This document shows positions 1 through 9,347 of a stretch of 64,000 nucleotides of DNA, in pieces. Source of the stretch: ECT2AJA-110-A sp035399845 (GTDB taxonomy: Bacteria > Planctomycetota > Phycisphaerae > UBA1845 > UTPLA1); assembly GCA_035399845.1 (NCBI GenBank), contig DAOPJV010000004.1:1-64000 (forward strand), given 5' to 3'. A program made the translations under genes and the position numbers. How positions within the stretch are numbered: the first letter of the stretch is position 1; each line of letters starts with the position of its first letter. The notes under the pieces are model-generated. The model was not told the DNA's origin. It worked only from the letters and a program-made list of their open reading frames with translations, and did no database searches.

Positions 1-50
1 CCAGTTGGCGACTCCAGAATAATCAGCCACGACTTGGTGAAATATGCGGG

Positions 51-851
51 CTAGCGCGAGGCGAACTCACTCGCGACGAGCTCGGCCCGCTTCATTCCCG
101 CGGCATGATCCCATTCGCCCACATCCTGACGAAAGGAATCCGTTTCAGCGATCGCATTGCACCGATCAACGAGAAACATCACGACGCGGGCCGCCGTGAC
201 GCCGTCACCTTCGATGTACCATGTCGCATCCTCCTGCCAGATCTCCACAGTCTCCCGCGACTCACGATTTTGCAGGTAGAGGTACGTCCATTCGCGGTCG
301 TCCAGTCGCTTACAATCACCATCCGAGTCGTAATTCACGTCGCCCCACAGGTAACCGGGCACCTCCGTATAGTAAGGGCGCGGCGTGTCAATCGAGAGAG
401 CGTATTTTGCATCGTGCCTGCTACCACACTCAGGGGTGGTCCCAGGTACACTCTCAACCGGCGAAGTCCCACGACCATGACTGGCACCGGTCTCTTTCCG
501 TCGACGCCCAACAACTGTGAGCAAAAATATCACACTCGCAAGAGCGAGTACTTTCCAAAGTGAAACTACTGAACGCTTCGTCGGCGAGGGACCGGATTGG
601 ACCGCGTATGTATACCTCGATTCCGGTTCAGGACTTCGGGGCACAATGACCTTCACAATCACTGTCGAGAATTGCTTTATGGCCAAGCAGGACTGCGGTG
701 CAACCTTGACGGCTTTCATTGGCCTGGTCGCCATGCACACGACAACGTATGCCACGAGGAATCCCGACAAAGCTCGAAAACACCATCGTATCCGCACAGC
801 GACACCTCGAACTTGTGCCAGACGCGTCGCACCAACGCTATAAACCAACAA
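51..851 (-). CDS. Hypothetical membrane protein, 266 aa
   Basis: I do not recognise the family. The translation shows two hydrophobic segments, about residues 28-42 and 98-114, the second followed by a basic stretch (GRRRKE), and then a mostly soluble C-terminal half rich in charged and aromatic residues (DREWTYLYLQNRES, then EIWQEDATWYIEGDG). This suggests a membrane-anchored protein with a small globular domain. The true start is uncertain: internal ATGs at codons 41 and 45 are alternatives, and no clear Shine-Dalgarno precedes codon 1. The gene lies 24 bp after the PQQ-propeller gene on the same strand, but a hairpin separates them. Its base composition is visibly more AT-rich than the neighbours, which could mean acquisition by transfer. 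Confidence 0.55.
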   Translation of the reverse strand: MLVYSVGATRLAQVRGVAVRIRWCFRALSGFLVAYVVVCMATRPMKAVKVAPQSCLAIKQFSTVIVKVIVPRSPEPESRYTYAVQSGPSPTKRSVVSLWKVLALASVIFLLTVVGRRRKETGASHGRGTSPVESVPGTTPECGSRHDAKYALSIDTPRPYYTEVPGYLWGDVNYDSDGDCKRLDDREWTYLYLQNRESRETVEIWQEDATWYIEGDGVTAARVVMFLVDRCNAIAETDSFRQDVGEWDHAAGMKRAELVASEFASR

Positions 852-855
852 GCTT

Positions 856-876
856 GGACGGCCCGCAGAGCCGTCC
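856..876. terminator. 7-bp hairpin between the first two genes
   Basis: GGACGGC and GCCGTCC are perfect complements separated by 7 nt. The hairpin begins at the stop codon of the PQQ-propeller gene (minus strand). There is no U-run, so it may be an attenuator or 3' stabiliser rather than a complete intrinsic terminator. Confidence 0.4.
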
Positions 877-2300
877 TACTCCCCGCGCAGATCATAACAA
901 ACCAGCCGCGGCTTCGTCTTGTTGACGGAATCCCGCGTGTTCTGATTCACATACAGCAGGCCATGCGCAAGTGGCGGCAGCGTCCAGGTCTCCCTCGCGG
1001 CGAAGAGCCACGCCCTTGCATCCACGGCATGACCGCGAGGCGTCAGTGAGAGCCACAGTAAGTGGCCGTCCTCCGTCAGGCACAGATAGCGATCGCCCAC
1101 GCGCATCAGCGAACCCCGCCCCACAGACAGCGACAGCTCGCGCCGGCTCCCCCTCACTTCGATGGTTTCATCAAGCGTCGGCGCCCAGCGCCATTGCCGC
1201 TTGCCCGTCCGCAGATCGACGCATACAAGTGCCATGTCGCTCCCGCCCATGCCGTCGACGCCGTAGAGATAGCCGTCCTGCGCGATCGGCGTCATGAAGT
1301 GCGCGCCCAGTGCGTCGCTCTTCCACTCCACCCGCGGTGCGAAGTCCTTGTCGAACGACAGCAGCACGCCCCCCGTCTTGTATGACGAGGAGATGAACAC
1401 TTTGCCATCGACACAAACGGGACTCGATGCATTGACGGACTCATACTTCTTGCTGCGAAACGGGTAACGGCTCAGCACTTTGCCGTCGCGCGGATCGATC
1501 ACAAGCAGACCGCCCGTGGGTGGTTTCGAATCGCCCCCTGCAAACACCATCACGACGTCGCGACCATTGATGCGTGCCGGCACAGGAGACGCATAGCTCG
1601 GCCCCCACTGGTCCCCCGCCTGCCACGCGATTTGTCCCGTCTTCTTCTCGAAGGCCACAACACAGGGACCACCCGGTGCGCCGACATTCACAATCAGTAG
1701 GTCGCCCACGATTAGGGGCGTTGCGCCCACACCGAAGAAATCCTGCGGCACTTTGAATCGTTCGCTCGTATTCGTCTTCCAGATCAGCTCGCCATCGCTC
1801 AGCCGATGACACGTCAGACGCCCCGTCACGCCATAGCAATAGACGAACTCGCCATCGATGACCGGGCTGCATCGCGGTCCCGCGCCAAATCCGTAGCGAT
1901 CGCTGTAGTCCGTCACGTACTGCTTTCGCCAATAGCGTTTGCCCGTCTGTGGATCGAGACAGTCGATCGTCTCACGGCCGCTCAGTCGATGGATGAACAC
2001 CAGTCGATCGTTTGCGATCGAAGGCGAAGCATACCCCTCGCCCGTCTCCATCTCCCAGACGATGGCGGGACCGTCAGAGGGGAACTTCGACAACAGTCGC
2101 GTTTCGGGAGATGTGGCGTCGTGATTCGGTCCGAGCAGGCGCGGCCATTCCGACGTCACGGCGCCGGCTGACAATGTTCGCGGCGCTCCATGAAATCTCA
2201 GTTCCGGGTACGCCGCGGGTTCATCGCCCGGCGCCCTTGTTGCGCCGCCAATCATGACCAGCCCGATCGCAATGCGGAGGATTGTCTTCATGCGCCGCAT
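876..2300 (-). CDS. Secreted PQQ-binding-like beta-propeller protein, 474 aa
   Basis: The protein has an N-terminal signal peptide (basic MRRMK, then hydrophobic LRIAIGLVMIGGA) and repeated beta-propeller blades of the PQQ/quinoprotein alcohol dehydrogenase-like fold. Blades are recognisable by motifs such as IVWEMETGEGYASPSI, DPQTGKRYWRKQY, LSDGELIWKTN, EKKTGQIAWQAGD and DLRTGKRQWRW. There is no calcium- or PQQ-site motif, so this is probably a non-enzymatic BamB-like propeller or an exported scaffold, common in planctomycetes. A second ATG at codon 4 is possible. A TTACCCG inverted repeat lies 2 nt upstream of the start codon and may control expression or mask translation initiation. Confidence 0.85.
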   Translation of the reverse strand: MRRMKTILRIAIGLVMIGGATRAPGDEPAAYPELRFHGAPRTLSAGAVTSEWPRLLGPNHDATSPETRLLSKFPSDGPAIVWEMETGEGYASPSIANDRLVFIHRLSGRETIDCLDPQTGKRYWRKQYVTDYSDRYGFGAGPRCSPVIDGEFVYCYGVTGRLTCHRLSDGELIWKTNTSERFKVPQDFFGVGATPLIVGDLLIVNVGAPGGPCVVAFEKKTGQIAWQAGDQWGPSYASPVPARINGRDVVMVFAGGDSKPPTGGLLVIDPRDGKVLSRYPFRSKKYESVNASSPVCVDGKVFISSSYKTGGVLLSFDKDFAPRVEWKSDALGAHFMTPIAQDGYLYGVDGMGGSDMALVCVDLRTGKRQWRWAPTLDETIEVRGSRRELSLSVGRGSLMRVGDRYLCLTEDGHLLWLSLTPRGHAVDARAWLFAARETWTLPPLAHGLLYVNQNTRDSVNKTKPRLVCYDLRGE

Positions 2301-2301
2301 C

Positions 2302-2320
2302 TTACCCGGTCATCGGGTAA
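2302..2320. promoter_or_regulatory. Inverted repeat TTACCCG-N5-CGGGTAA before the PQQ-propeller gene
   Basis: A perfect 7-bp inverted repeat with a 5-nt loop sits immediately before the start codon of the minus-strand gene. In RNA it would form a hairpin ending 1-2 nt before the AUG; in DNA it could be an operator. Which one is inference. Confidence 0.4.
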
Positions 2321-2630
2321 CGCCGCCGCAGAAGCGTGGCGTCGCGCCAACGCGGCGTTACAGGCGGCCCCCTCAGGCCCTGCGCTACAGGCGCCTGAAA
2401 GGTCGCGTTTCTCCGCCCATTCCGGCGGTTCTTATCGGCGGAGGCAGCGCGGCCTCAACGCGCCGAGGCGCCGGGGCGCCGAATTTGTCCCCTTCGATCC
2501 TCCCTTGCGCGTAGAGTAGCGGTACAGTGTAGAGATTCTCGAAGTTCTCGAACCGGTCATCACGCAGGATTCAGGCCCCGGGGCCGGGCGTCTGGTTCGG
2601 CGAAATCCATCAGCAAGCGGGAGTTCAGAA
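2321..2630. other. Intergenic region, no gene seen
   Basis: This is a GC-rich spacer between divergent genes. Reading frames here are compositional shadows without initiation signals. The only supported element is the Shine-Dalgarno GGGAG at 2619-2623, 7 nt before the ATG at 2631. A 15-bp stretch near 2393 (GCTACAGGCGCCTGA) recurs near 49420, probably as low-level repeat. Confidence 0.5.
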
Positions 2631-5600
2631 ATGCGTCAAAACGTTCGGAAGATGCTCTATCGATGCAAAGCCATTCTCTGCGTCACGTTGACGCTGAACC
2701 TCTGCTACTGGACTGTCGCCTGCGATCGCGGCGCGATCTCGCCCGAATCCTCGCTGCCGATCAGCGTCAACGACAACGTCGAACGCGTCGCCCTGAACAG
2801 CGATCACCCGATTGCCCGGGCGCTCGCCGGCAGCCAGTTCGTCGGCGCCACGCACCTGGAAATCGATCGGACCGCCAGTACCTTCCGGCTTATCTTCCCG
2901 GACTCCGATCGCGTCGCGTCGGGGCAGTTTGTTGAACGTGATGGCGTGACCAGCGTCTCGAGCTTCACATTCGGCCGCCAGGGCCAGAGCGTCACGCTGG
3001 ATCTCGACGCCGCGTCGCAGAGTGTCACGCGACTGTCGACGTCCGGCGGCTACACGTGGACGCCCAGCGGAAACGCCAAGCCGATTCTTCCGGCGGACCT
3101 CGACGCGTCCAATCCGTACATCGCGGCCAACGCCGAACTCCTTGCCGCCGAGCACACGATCATCGCCGACAGCGGCTCGTCCCTGATCGATGGCGGATTC
3201 CTTTCCGCCGCGTTCCTCTGGCTCGCCTGCGTCGCCATTTGTCCTGTCATCGCCATCATCCTTCTGCTCCTGAACGCCATCGGCGGCACGATCGGCGACG
3301 GTCCCGGCACCAATCCGACGCCGACGGACACGGATGGCGACGGAATCGCCGACGCGTCGGACAACTGCCCCGCCACTGCAAACGCCGATCAGGCCGACGC
3401 AGACGGCGATGGCGTCGGCGACGCCTGCGACAATGACACGCCCGGCGCCAACCCCACGCCCAACCAGGCGCCCGTTGCGACGGACGACAACGCCACGACG
3501 GACGAAGACGTCGCCGTCGTCATTCCGGTTCTGAACAATGACACGGACGGCGACAGCAGCCTCGAACCGAGCAGCGTTGTCGTGACGAACGGACCGGCCA
3601 ACGGCGTCATCGCCGTCGACGCCGGTACGGGCGATATCACGTACACGCCGAACGCCGACTTCAACGGGAGTGATTCCTTTGAGTACCAGGTCTGCGACAA
3701 CGAAAATCCGCCGCTCTGCGATTTCGGCGCCGTCAACGTCACGATCAACCCCGTCAACGACGCCCCGATCGCGCGGGACGACGCCGCCTCCACGGACGAG
3801 GACACGGCCCTTGTCGGCAACGTTCTGCTCGACAATGGAGACGGCCCCGATTCGGACGTCGACGGAGACGCCCTGACTGTCACGGAAATCGACGGCGCGG
3901 CCGCGGATATCGGCAATCCCATCCGACTCGCCGCCGGTGGAGCCCTGACGCTCAACGCCGACGGCTCCTTCACCTTCGATCCGGCCGGCTTCTTTGCCTT
4001 CGAGGCGCTGGGGGATGGTGACAGCGCGACGATCACATTTGATTACACGATCAGCGACGGCAACGGCGGAACCGATACGGCCACGGCGACGATCACGATC
4101 AATGGTGTCAACGACGCGCCCGTCGCCAACACCGACACCCCCGCGATCAGCGAGGACGCCGTTCCCAATACGATCATGAGTAACGCCCTGGCCAACGACG
4201 ATGACGTCGACAGCGCCCTTCTCAATGTCACGAATCCCGGCATGCTCATGGGCGTTTACGGATCGCTCGATCTCGCCGCCAACGGCGATTTCACCTACAC
4301 GCTCGACAACTTCAATCCCGTGGTCTACTCGCTCAACGTCGGCGACATGCTGACGGACACGTTCATCTACGACATTGCCGACAACGACGGCGGTACCGCG
4401 TCGGGCGCCATCAATGTTCAGATCGACGGCGCCAACGACGCGCCCGTCGCCACTGATGACGTGTACCAGATCTCGCAGGGTGGAACGCTGACGATCAGCA
4501 CGGTCCTGACAGGTCTGCTCGCCAACGATATCGATGTCGATAACGACCTGATGACGGAGCTGAGTGTGACGCAGGTCGGCGGCGATCCGGCCGACGCGAC
4601 GAGCTTCACGCTCAACGCCGACGGAACCTTCACCTACGAACACAACGGCGTCGGAACATCGGACGTTTCTTTCCAGTACAGGGCCAACGACGGCGCCGCC
4701 GACTCCAACATCGCGACAGTCTCGATCCAGGTCCTCGTCGGCCCCGCGGCGAATGACGACATGTACGCGCTTGCACAGCCGAACACGGCGCTGAACGTGA
4801 ACGCCGCCAACGGTCTCATCCAGGCGGCGAATGGCCCGATTCCGGGCGGAATCGCCAACGCCGTGATGGACTCGCTGGGGAATCCCGCGGCTTCCATCAC
4901 CTCGTTCGGTGGCGGGTCGATTCCCATGAGTGACGCCGGAACATTCGGCGCCGGCAACACGCTGCTCGTCGCGGCCGGGTCCATTACCGTGAATAACGAT
5001 GGATCCTTCGGATACACGCCCGCTGTGAGCTTTGTCGGGAACTTCTCTTTTGACTATCGCCTGACGAATACCGCCGGCTCCGACGACGCGACGGTCACGA
5101 TCAGCGTCGGCGACGCCCCGACGGCCGTCAACGACGCTTACACGTGCACGGGCAACGTCGGCCTGGACGTTTCCGCCGCCAACGGCGTCTTCGCCAACAA
5201 TGGCATCGCCGCCGACGAAGGCGATTTCATCACTGTCACTGAGGTCCAGGGCGGCGCCGCCAACGTCGGCGTGGCCACGGCCACGGCCAACGGCGGCAGT
5301 GTCACGCTCACCGCCATTGGCGCGTTCACCTACGAGCCGCCCGCCGGCTTCACAGGCGTGGACTCCTTCACCTACACGATCGACAACGGCTTCAATCAGC
5401 CGAGCACGGCGACGGTCATGATCACGATCAGCGATGTGATCTGGTTCATCAATAACAACCCAGCCGCCATGTCGAGCAACATCGGAACCTTCAGCAATCC
5501 GTTCCTCAATACGAGCAATTTCAACAACTCCGTCCAGCCTGATACCGGGGATATCATCTTCATCCACCAGGGAATCGGCAGCTACACGGGCGGCGTCGTC

Positions 5601-8057
5601 CTGAAGAATGACCAGGTCCTGCTTGGCCAGGGTGTGGATCTGCTCACGGAACTCGGAAACCTCGGCGTCACGCTGGCGCCGCACAGCGTCCTGAGCGCCA
5701 GCCCGATGCCCAACGGGTCGAGCAATCGATCGCTCATCACGAACCTCGCCGGAAGCGGCATCGGTATCAGCGTCGCCGCCAACAACACGATCCGCGGCGT
5801 CGAAGTCGGCAACACGACGGACCACGGCGTCCGCAACGGCGCCGCCTCGAGCGTCGGGGCGTTGACGATCTCCGATTCCAGCATTACGGGAAGCGGTGGC
5901 GCAATTCGAATCACGAGTGGAGGCACGCTGGCGTGCAACTTCGAAACACTCTCCTCCGCGAACGCCACGGGGAACGCTGTCCATCTCGTCAGCTGCGCCG
6001 GCCAACTGAGTGTCTCTTCGTTCGCCAGCGCGATCAGTGAACCGTTCGACGCGGCATTCCGAATCGACGGCGGATCGATCGGCGTCACTTACCCGGGTAA
6101 CACGACGAAGGCGATGACGTTCGGGCCACTGCTCGAACTGATCAACCGCAGCAGCGGCGTTATCACGCTGTCAGGCGTCCACACGCAGGACAGCGGTGGC
6201 GGTAGCGGCATCCGCATTGCCAACAACGCGGCGGCCTGCCAGACCAACCTGAACAACATGGTGGACCTCGGCGTCACAAGCCCGCTGGAGAACACGGCCG
6301 TCACGCTCGAGAACGCCGGCAGCGTCACGATCGCCAACATTGATATCCGCACCAATGGTCCGAGCCCGACCGGAATCCGTTCGACGGGCGCCTTCCTCAC
6401 GATCACGACGGGGACGATCGAGGCGATGGGCGCGCCGGCCGTCGATCTCAGCGGGACGACGCTCAGCAACGTGCACTTCACGTCCCTGACGAGCGCCGGC
6501 AGCTTCAGCAATGGTGTTCGCGTCAATCAGTGCGGCGGCATCAACGGTCTGTCCGTGTCGGGATCGACGACGATCACGAACTCAGCGAGCGACGCCGTCA
6601 GCCTGACGGACAACACCTGCCCGATCGATCTCGGCGCGCTCAATGTCACCAATACGACGTCAAATCAGCGAGGATTCGTCGCGACAGGCAACACGAACAC
6701 GCTGACGACGGACGCCGGAACAATCAACACGGGCGTCGCAACGGCCGTCCTGATCGACGGTCCGGCAGCAAAGACGCCGCTCAGCATGTCGCTGACGAGT
6801 GTCACGTCCTCAGGTGGCTCGGCGATCGGCATCGACCTCGATGACACGTCGGGCGGCTTCAACATCACGGGTGACGCCGGCACGACGGCCAACGGCTCCG
6901 GCGGCGCCATTTCGAACAAGTCCGGCGCCGCCATCACGCTGGACAACGTCAGCGGCGTCAACCTCAGGCGAATGAACGCCACCAACAATCAGGGCAACGG
7001 CGTGATCGGCACAACCGTCAGCGACCTGACGCTCGAATACTGCGCCCTTTCCGGCAATGGCGACGCCCATGACGAAAGCGCCATGCGATTCGTCAACCTG
7101 CTGGGAACCTGTCGCATCGACGATTCGGTGCTGACGAGTTCCACCGGCGCGGGTCATCTGGTGTCGGTCATCGTCAACGCCGGCGACCTCACGTCCCTGA
7201 CGCTGGCCAACAGCGTCTTCCAGGGTACGGCGAATTCCACGGCCAATGGCCTTGCGGGCTTCCGAATCACCACGAGTGGCACAGCGACGGCCAGTTTGAA
7301 CGCAATGGGATGTTCTTTCGAGAACAACAGGACGCAAGGGATATTGGGCGAAGCGGAAGGAAGCTCAACGCTCAGCGTCTATGCCCTGACGAGCACTTTC
7401 GCTAACAACAACGAAGGCGTCGATCTCAGTGCGTTGACCAACGCGAATCTCAACTTCGACATCAACAACAACACGGCATTCACCAACAACGCGGGCGCGG
7501 CCATCTACGTTAGTTCGTCGTCCATGGCCCCAGGCGCCTCGGTCGTTAACGGGTTCATTCGTAACAATAACAATATCGTCGGCGCCCCAGGCGTCACCGA
7601 AGACACGATCATTGTGAGACCTGATGGCGCAACCCAGATGAATGTCGAAATCAACAACAATGCGATCACCCATCAGGGTATCTCATCCTGCGTCTATGTT
7701 TCAACGTCCAACAGCCCTCTGGGTGACGCGCCCACGCTCCATGCCCGCATCCTCAACAACACATTGACGAGCACGAATTCCCTGGCCGTCTATAACCTGT
7801 GGGTCTTGCCGTCATCCAGTGCGACCGTGTGCACGAAGATCGAAGGCAATTCGATTTCGAACGCGAGCCTGACAGGCCACATTGGCCTTTTGGAAAACGG
7901 CGGCAACCTCACACTGGAACAAGGCGCGTCAGGCTCTTTGGATGTCGCCACAGTCCTCGACAACAACAACGATCCGACGACGATCACAGATATCTTCATC
8001 GGCGGCGCACCGTCTGTCGTTCCGAACGGCTCCTGCACGCTGCCGACCATTCCGTGA
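2631..8057 (+). CDS. Giant lipoprotein: TSP3, cadherin-like repeats and parallel beta-helix, 1808 aa
   Basis: The N-terminus is a basic, hydrophobic signal with a possible lipobox (TVAC, Cys31). A second strongly hydrophobic stretch (about residues 190-218, WLACVAICPVIAIILLLL) precedes thrombospondin type 3 calcium repeats (about 231-275, DTDGDGIADASDNCP, DADGDGVGDACD). From about 278 to 930 follow tandem cadherin-like/VCBS-type Ig domains, each opening with APVAxDDxxxTDED and containing NDTDGD or NGGTDTAT. The remaining half (about 940-1800) is a repeat-rich right-handed parallel beta-helix with many N-N-N turns, ending after a low-complexity tail. Family knowledge suggests a cell-surface adhesin or polysaccharide-interacting protein. 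The start has a good Shine-Dalgarno (GGGAG, 7 nt spacing). A terminator follows. It is monocistronic. Confidence 0.88.
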   Translation: MRQNVRKMLYRCKAILCVTLTLNLCYWTVACDRGAISPESSLPISVNDNVERVALNSDHPIARALAGSQFVGATHLEIDRTASTFRLIFPDSDRVASGQFVERDGVTSVSSFTFGRQGQSVTLDLDAASQSVTRLSTSGGYTWTPSGNAKPILPADLDASNPYIAANAELLAAEHTIIADSGSSLIDGGFLSAAFLWLACVAICPVIAIILLLLNAIGGTIGDGPGTNPTPTDTDGDGIADASDNCPATANADQADADGDGVGDACDNDTPGANPTPNQAPVATDDNATTDEDVAVVIPVLNNDTDGDSSLEPSSVVVTNGPANGVIAVDAGTGDITYTPNADFNGSDSFEYQVCDNENPPLCDFGAVNVTINPVNDAPIARDDAASTDEDTALVGNVLLDNGDGPDSDVDGDALTVTEIDGAAADIGNPIRLAAGGALTLNADGSFTFDPAGFFAFEALGDGDSATITFDYTISDGNGGTDTATATITINGVNDAPVANTDTPAISEDAVPNTIMSNALANDDDVDSALLNVTNPGMLMGVYGSLDLAANGDFTYTLDNFNPVVYSLNVGDMLTDTFIYDIADNDGGTASGAINVQIDGANDAPVATDDVYQISQGGTLTISTVLTGLLANDIDVDNDLMTELSVTQVGGDPADATSFTLNADGTFTYEHNGVGTSDVSFQYRANDGAADSNIATVSIQVLVGPAANDDMYALAQPNTALNVNAANGLIQAANGPIPGGIANAVMDSLGNPAASITSFGGGSIPMSDAGTFGAGNTLLVAAGSITVNNDGSFGYTPAVSFVGNFSFDYRLTNTAGSDDATVTISVGDAPTAVNDAYTCTGNVGLDVSAANGVFANNGIAADEGDFITVTEVQGGAANVGVATATANGGSVTLTAIGAFTYEPPAGFTGVDSFTYTIDNGFNQPSTATVMITISDVIWFINNNPAAMSSNIGTFSNPFLNTSNFNNSVQPDTGDIIFIHQGIGSYTGGVVLKNDQVLLGQGVDLLTELGNLGVTLAPHSVLSASPMPNGSSNRSLITNLAGSGIGISVAANNTIRGVEVGNTTDHGVRNGAASSVGALTISDSSITGSGGAIRITSGGTLACNFETLSSANATGNAVHLVSCAGQLSVSSFASAISEPFDAAFRIDGGSIGVTYPGNTTKAMTFGPLLELINRSSGVITLSGVHTQDSGGGSGIRIANNAAACQTNLNNMVDLGVTSPLENTAVTLENAGSVTIANIDIRTNGPSPTGIRSTGAFLTITTGTIEAMGAPAVDLSGTTLSNVHFTSLTSAGSFSNGVRVNQCGGINGLSVSGSTTITNSASDAVSLTDNTCPIDLGALNVTNTTSNQRGFVATGNTNTLTTDAGTINTGVATAVLIDGPAAKTPLSMSLTSVTSSGGSAIGIDLDDTSGGFNITGDAGTTANGSGGAISNKSGAAITLDNVSGVNLRRMNATNNQGNGVIGTTVSDLTLEYCALSGNGDAHDESAMRFVNLLGTCRIDDSVLTSSTGAGHLVSVIVNAGDLTSLTLANSVFQGTANSTANGLAGFRITTSGTATASLNAMGCSFENNRTQGILGEAEGSSTLSVYALTSTFANNNEGVDLSALTNANLNFDINNNTAFTNNAGAAIYVSSSSMAPGASVVNGFIRNNNNIVGAPGVTEDTIIVRPDGATQMNVEINNNAITHQGISSCVYVSTSNSPLGDAPTLHARILNNTLTSTNSLAVYNLWVLPSSSATVCTKIEGNSISNASLTGHIGLLENGGNLTLEQGASGSLDVATVLDNNNDPTTITDIFIGGAPSVVPNGSCTLPTIP

Positions 8058-8086
8058 CCCGAAGGTCCGACCATCCATGAACTCTC

Positions 8087-8127
8087 AAGGCCGCGTCCGG
8101 CGCATCTACGCCGGGCGCGGCCTTTTT
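8087..8127 (+). terminator. Intrinsic terminator of the giant lipoprotein gene
   Basis: AAGGCCGCG..CGGCG pairs with CGCCG..CGCGGCC and is followed directly by a T5 tract. It lies 30 bp after the stop codon. Confidence 0.8.
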
Positions 8128-8365
8128 CTCTGATCATCGCCAAAGGTCAGCCCCGCCTGGTTTCAGCGTCTCTCTGTCTTCGCGTGGCGAAAGCTCCGGC
8201 GTACGTGACGCCTGCGCCGCTCCTGAAGAAGTGGCGGCGCAGAACCCTGCGTCCACATGGCGCCCCGTCCGCCCTCGCCAACGGCAAGCTCGCCGGAAAT
8301 CAACCTACGCCCACTCACCCCTCACGCGTTCCAATCCATCCAGCGAAACCCCGCGTGCAAACCTC

Positions 8366-8395
8366 TTGACATATAAGTCATCGCTTATATATACT
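8366..8395 (+). promoter_or_regulatory. arsR promoter with embedded operator; leaderless start
   Basis: TTGACA at 8366-8371 and TATACT at 8390-8395 are separated by 18 bp. The spacer holds the inverted repeat ATATAAG-N6-CTTATAT (8371-8377 and 8384-8390), which overlaps both promoter elements and is a natural autoregulatory site for the ArsR protein encoded next. The start codon is only 7 nt beyond the -10 element and there is no Shine-Dalgarno, so the transcript is predicted to start at or next to the AUG. Confidence 0.8.
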
Positions 8396-8402
8396 CACCC
8401 CC

Positions 8403-8798
8403 ATGGTCACAGAAGCCATCGACATTCCCGTCTTCCGAGCTGTCGCCGATCCCACCCGCCGGGCAATTCTCGATCTGCTCGCCGCCGGCGAACGCGCCGT
8501 CAACGACCTGCTCAAGTCGTTCAAAATGACACAGCCCGCCGTCTCACAGCACCTGCGCGTCCTGCGAGAGGCGGGACTTGTCTCCGAACGTCGCGAAGGT
8601 CGACACCGGATCTACAAGCTCGAAGCCGAGCCGATCCGCGCCGTCCACGACTGGGCGGGCCACTACGAGCGGTTCTGGACCCGAAAGCTGACGGCGCTTG
8701 GCGACTACCTGGACGCCGCGCCGGATGTACCGCCGCCGTCCGGCGCCGGGCCGCGAAAGAAAACCCACAGGAAGACGGGCCGTCAGACAAAACGCTGA
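8403..8798 (+). CDS. ArsR/SmtB-type winged-helix transcriptional regulator, 131 aa
   Basis: The motifs VFRAVADPTRRAILDLLAAG, the recognition helix region MTQPAVSQHLRVLREAGLV and the wing RREGRHRIYKLE define the ArsR family. There is no cysteine-based metal-binding motif (no ELCVC), which fits the non-metal subgroup that pairs with SRPBCC/AHSA1 proteins. The C-terminal tail is basic (GPRKKTHRKTGRQTKR) and may extend DNA contact. It heads an operon with the SRPBCC protein 16 bp downstream and a membrane protein after that. The inverted repeat in its own promoter suggests autorepression. The effector is unknown. Confidence 0.93.
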   Translation: MVTEAIDIPVFRAVADPTRRAILDLLAAGERAVNDLLKSFKMTQPAVSQHLRVLREAGLVSERREGRHRIYKLEAEPIRAVHDWAGHYERFWTRKLTALGDYLDAAPDVPPPSGAGPRKKTHRKTGRQTKR

Positions 8799-8814
8799 CA
8801 CTCAGGAGCACGAC

Positions 8815-9345
8815 ATGGGATCGATCAACATCAAAGTGGAATATCCCCATCCACCGCGCAAAGTCTGGTTCGCCCTGACCGACTCCGACGCCATTGCCGC
8901 ATGGTTGATGGAGAACAATTTCAAACCTGAAGTGGGACACGAGTTCACGCTGCGGACCGATCCGGCCCCCGGCTTCGACGGCGTCGTCCATTGCAAAGTC
9001 ATCGAACTCGTCGAGGAAAAGCGCCTCTCCTTCTCCTGGCGCGGTGGTCCCCTCGACACGATCGCGACCTTCGAGCTGCGTCCCACGGCCGTCGGAACGG
9101 AACTGACATTCACACAGACGGGCTTCTCCGGATTCAAGTCCAACCTGACGCGCCTCATCCTCAGGAGCGGTTCGAAGAAGATCTACCATCGCCTGCTGCC
9201 GGCCTTGCTCGATCGCATCGACGCCGATGGGGCGCTTCGTGGCGAGTCCAGCCCGGAAGCCTGCGACATGCGCGGCTTCTGGCGAGTCCTCGTCGGGCTC
9301 TTTGCTCCCCTCCTCGGAAAGCGACCTGAAGAAAGGAACGACTGA
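8815..9345 (+). CDS. SRPBCC (AHSA1-like) domain protein, 176 aa
   Basis: The sequence has the typical START/Bet v1-like layout: an N-terminal strand (INIKVEYPHPPRKVWFALTD), then IAAWLMENNF, the central VIELVEEKRLSFSW, and LRPTAVGTELTFTQTGF. Such proteins form a hydrophobic ligand cavity and are often encoded next to ArsR regulators. The start at 8815 is chosen because CAGGAG (8803-8808) lies 6 nt upstream and the conserved domain begins at once; an upstream in-frame extension overlaps arsR. The C-terminus has an extra segment of about 45 residues with a hydrophobic helix (FWRVLVGLFAPLLG). The ligand is not deducible. Confidence 0.85.
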   Translation: MGSINIKVEYPHPPRKVWFALTDSDAIAAWLMENNFKPEVGHEFTLRTDPAPGFDGVVHCKVIELVEEKRLSFSWRGGPLDTIATFELRPTAVGTELTFTQTGFSGFKSNLTRLILRSGSKKIYHRLLPALLDRIDADGALRGESSPEACDMRGFWRVLVGLFAPLLGKRPEERND

Positions 9346-9347
9346 TC

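Noticed and set aside
2625..6005. A 1126-codon open frame antisense to the giant lipoprotein gene
   Set aside because: Its translation is Arg/Val/Asp/Gly-biased without domains and mirrors the codon bias of the plus-strand repeats; it has no start signals. The plus-strand protein has clear domains.
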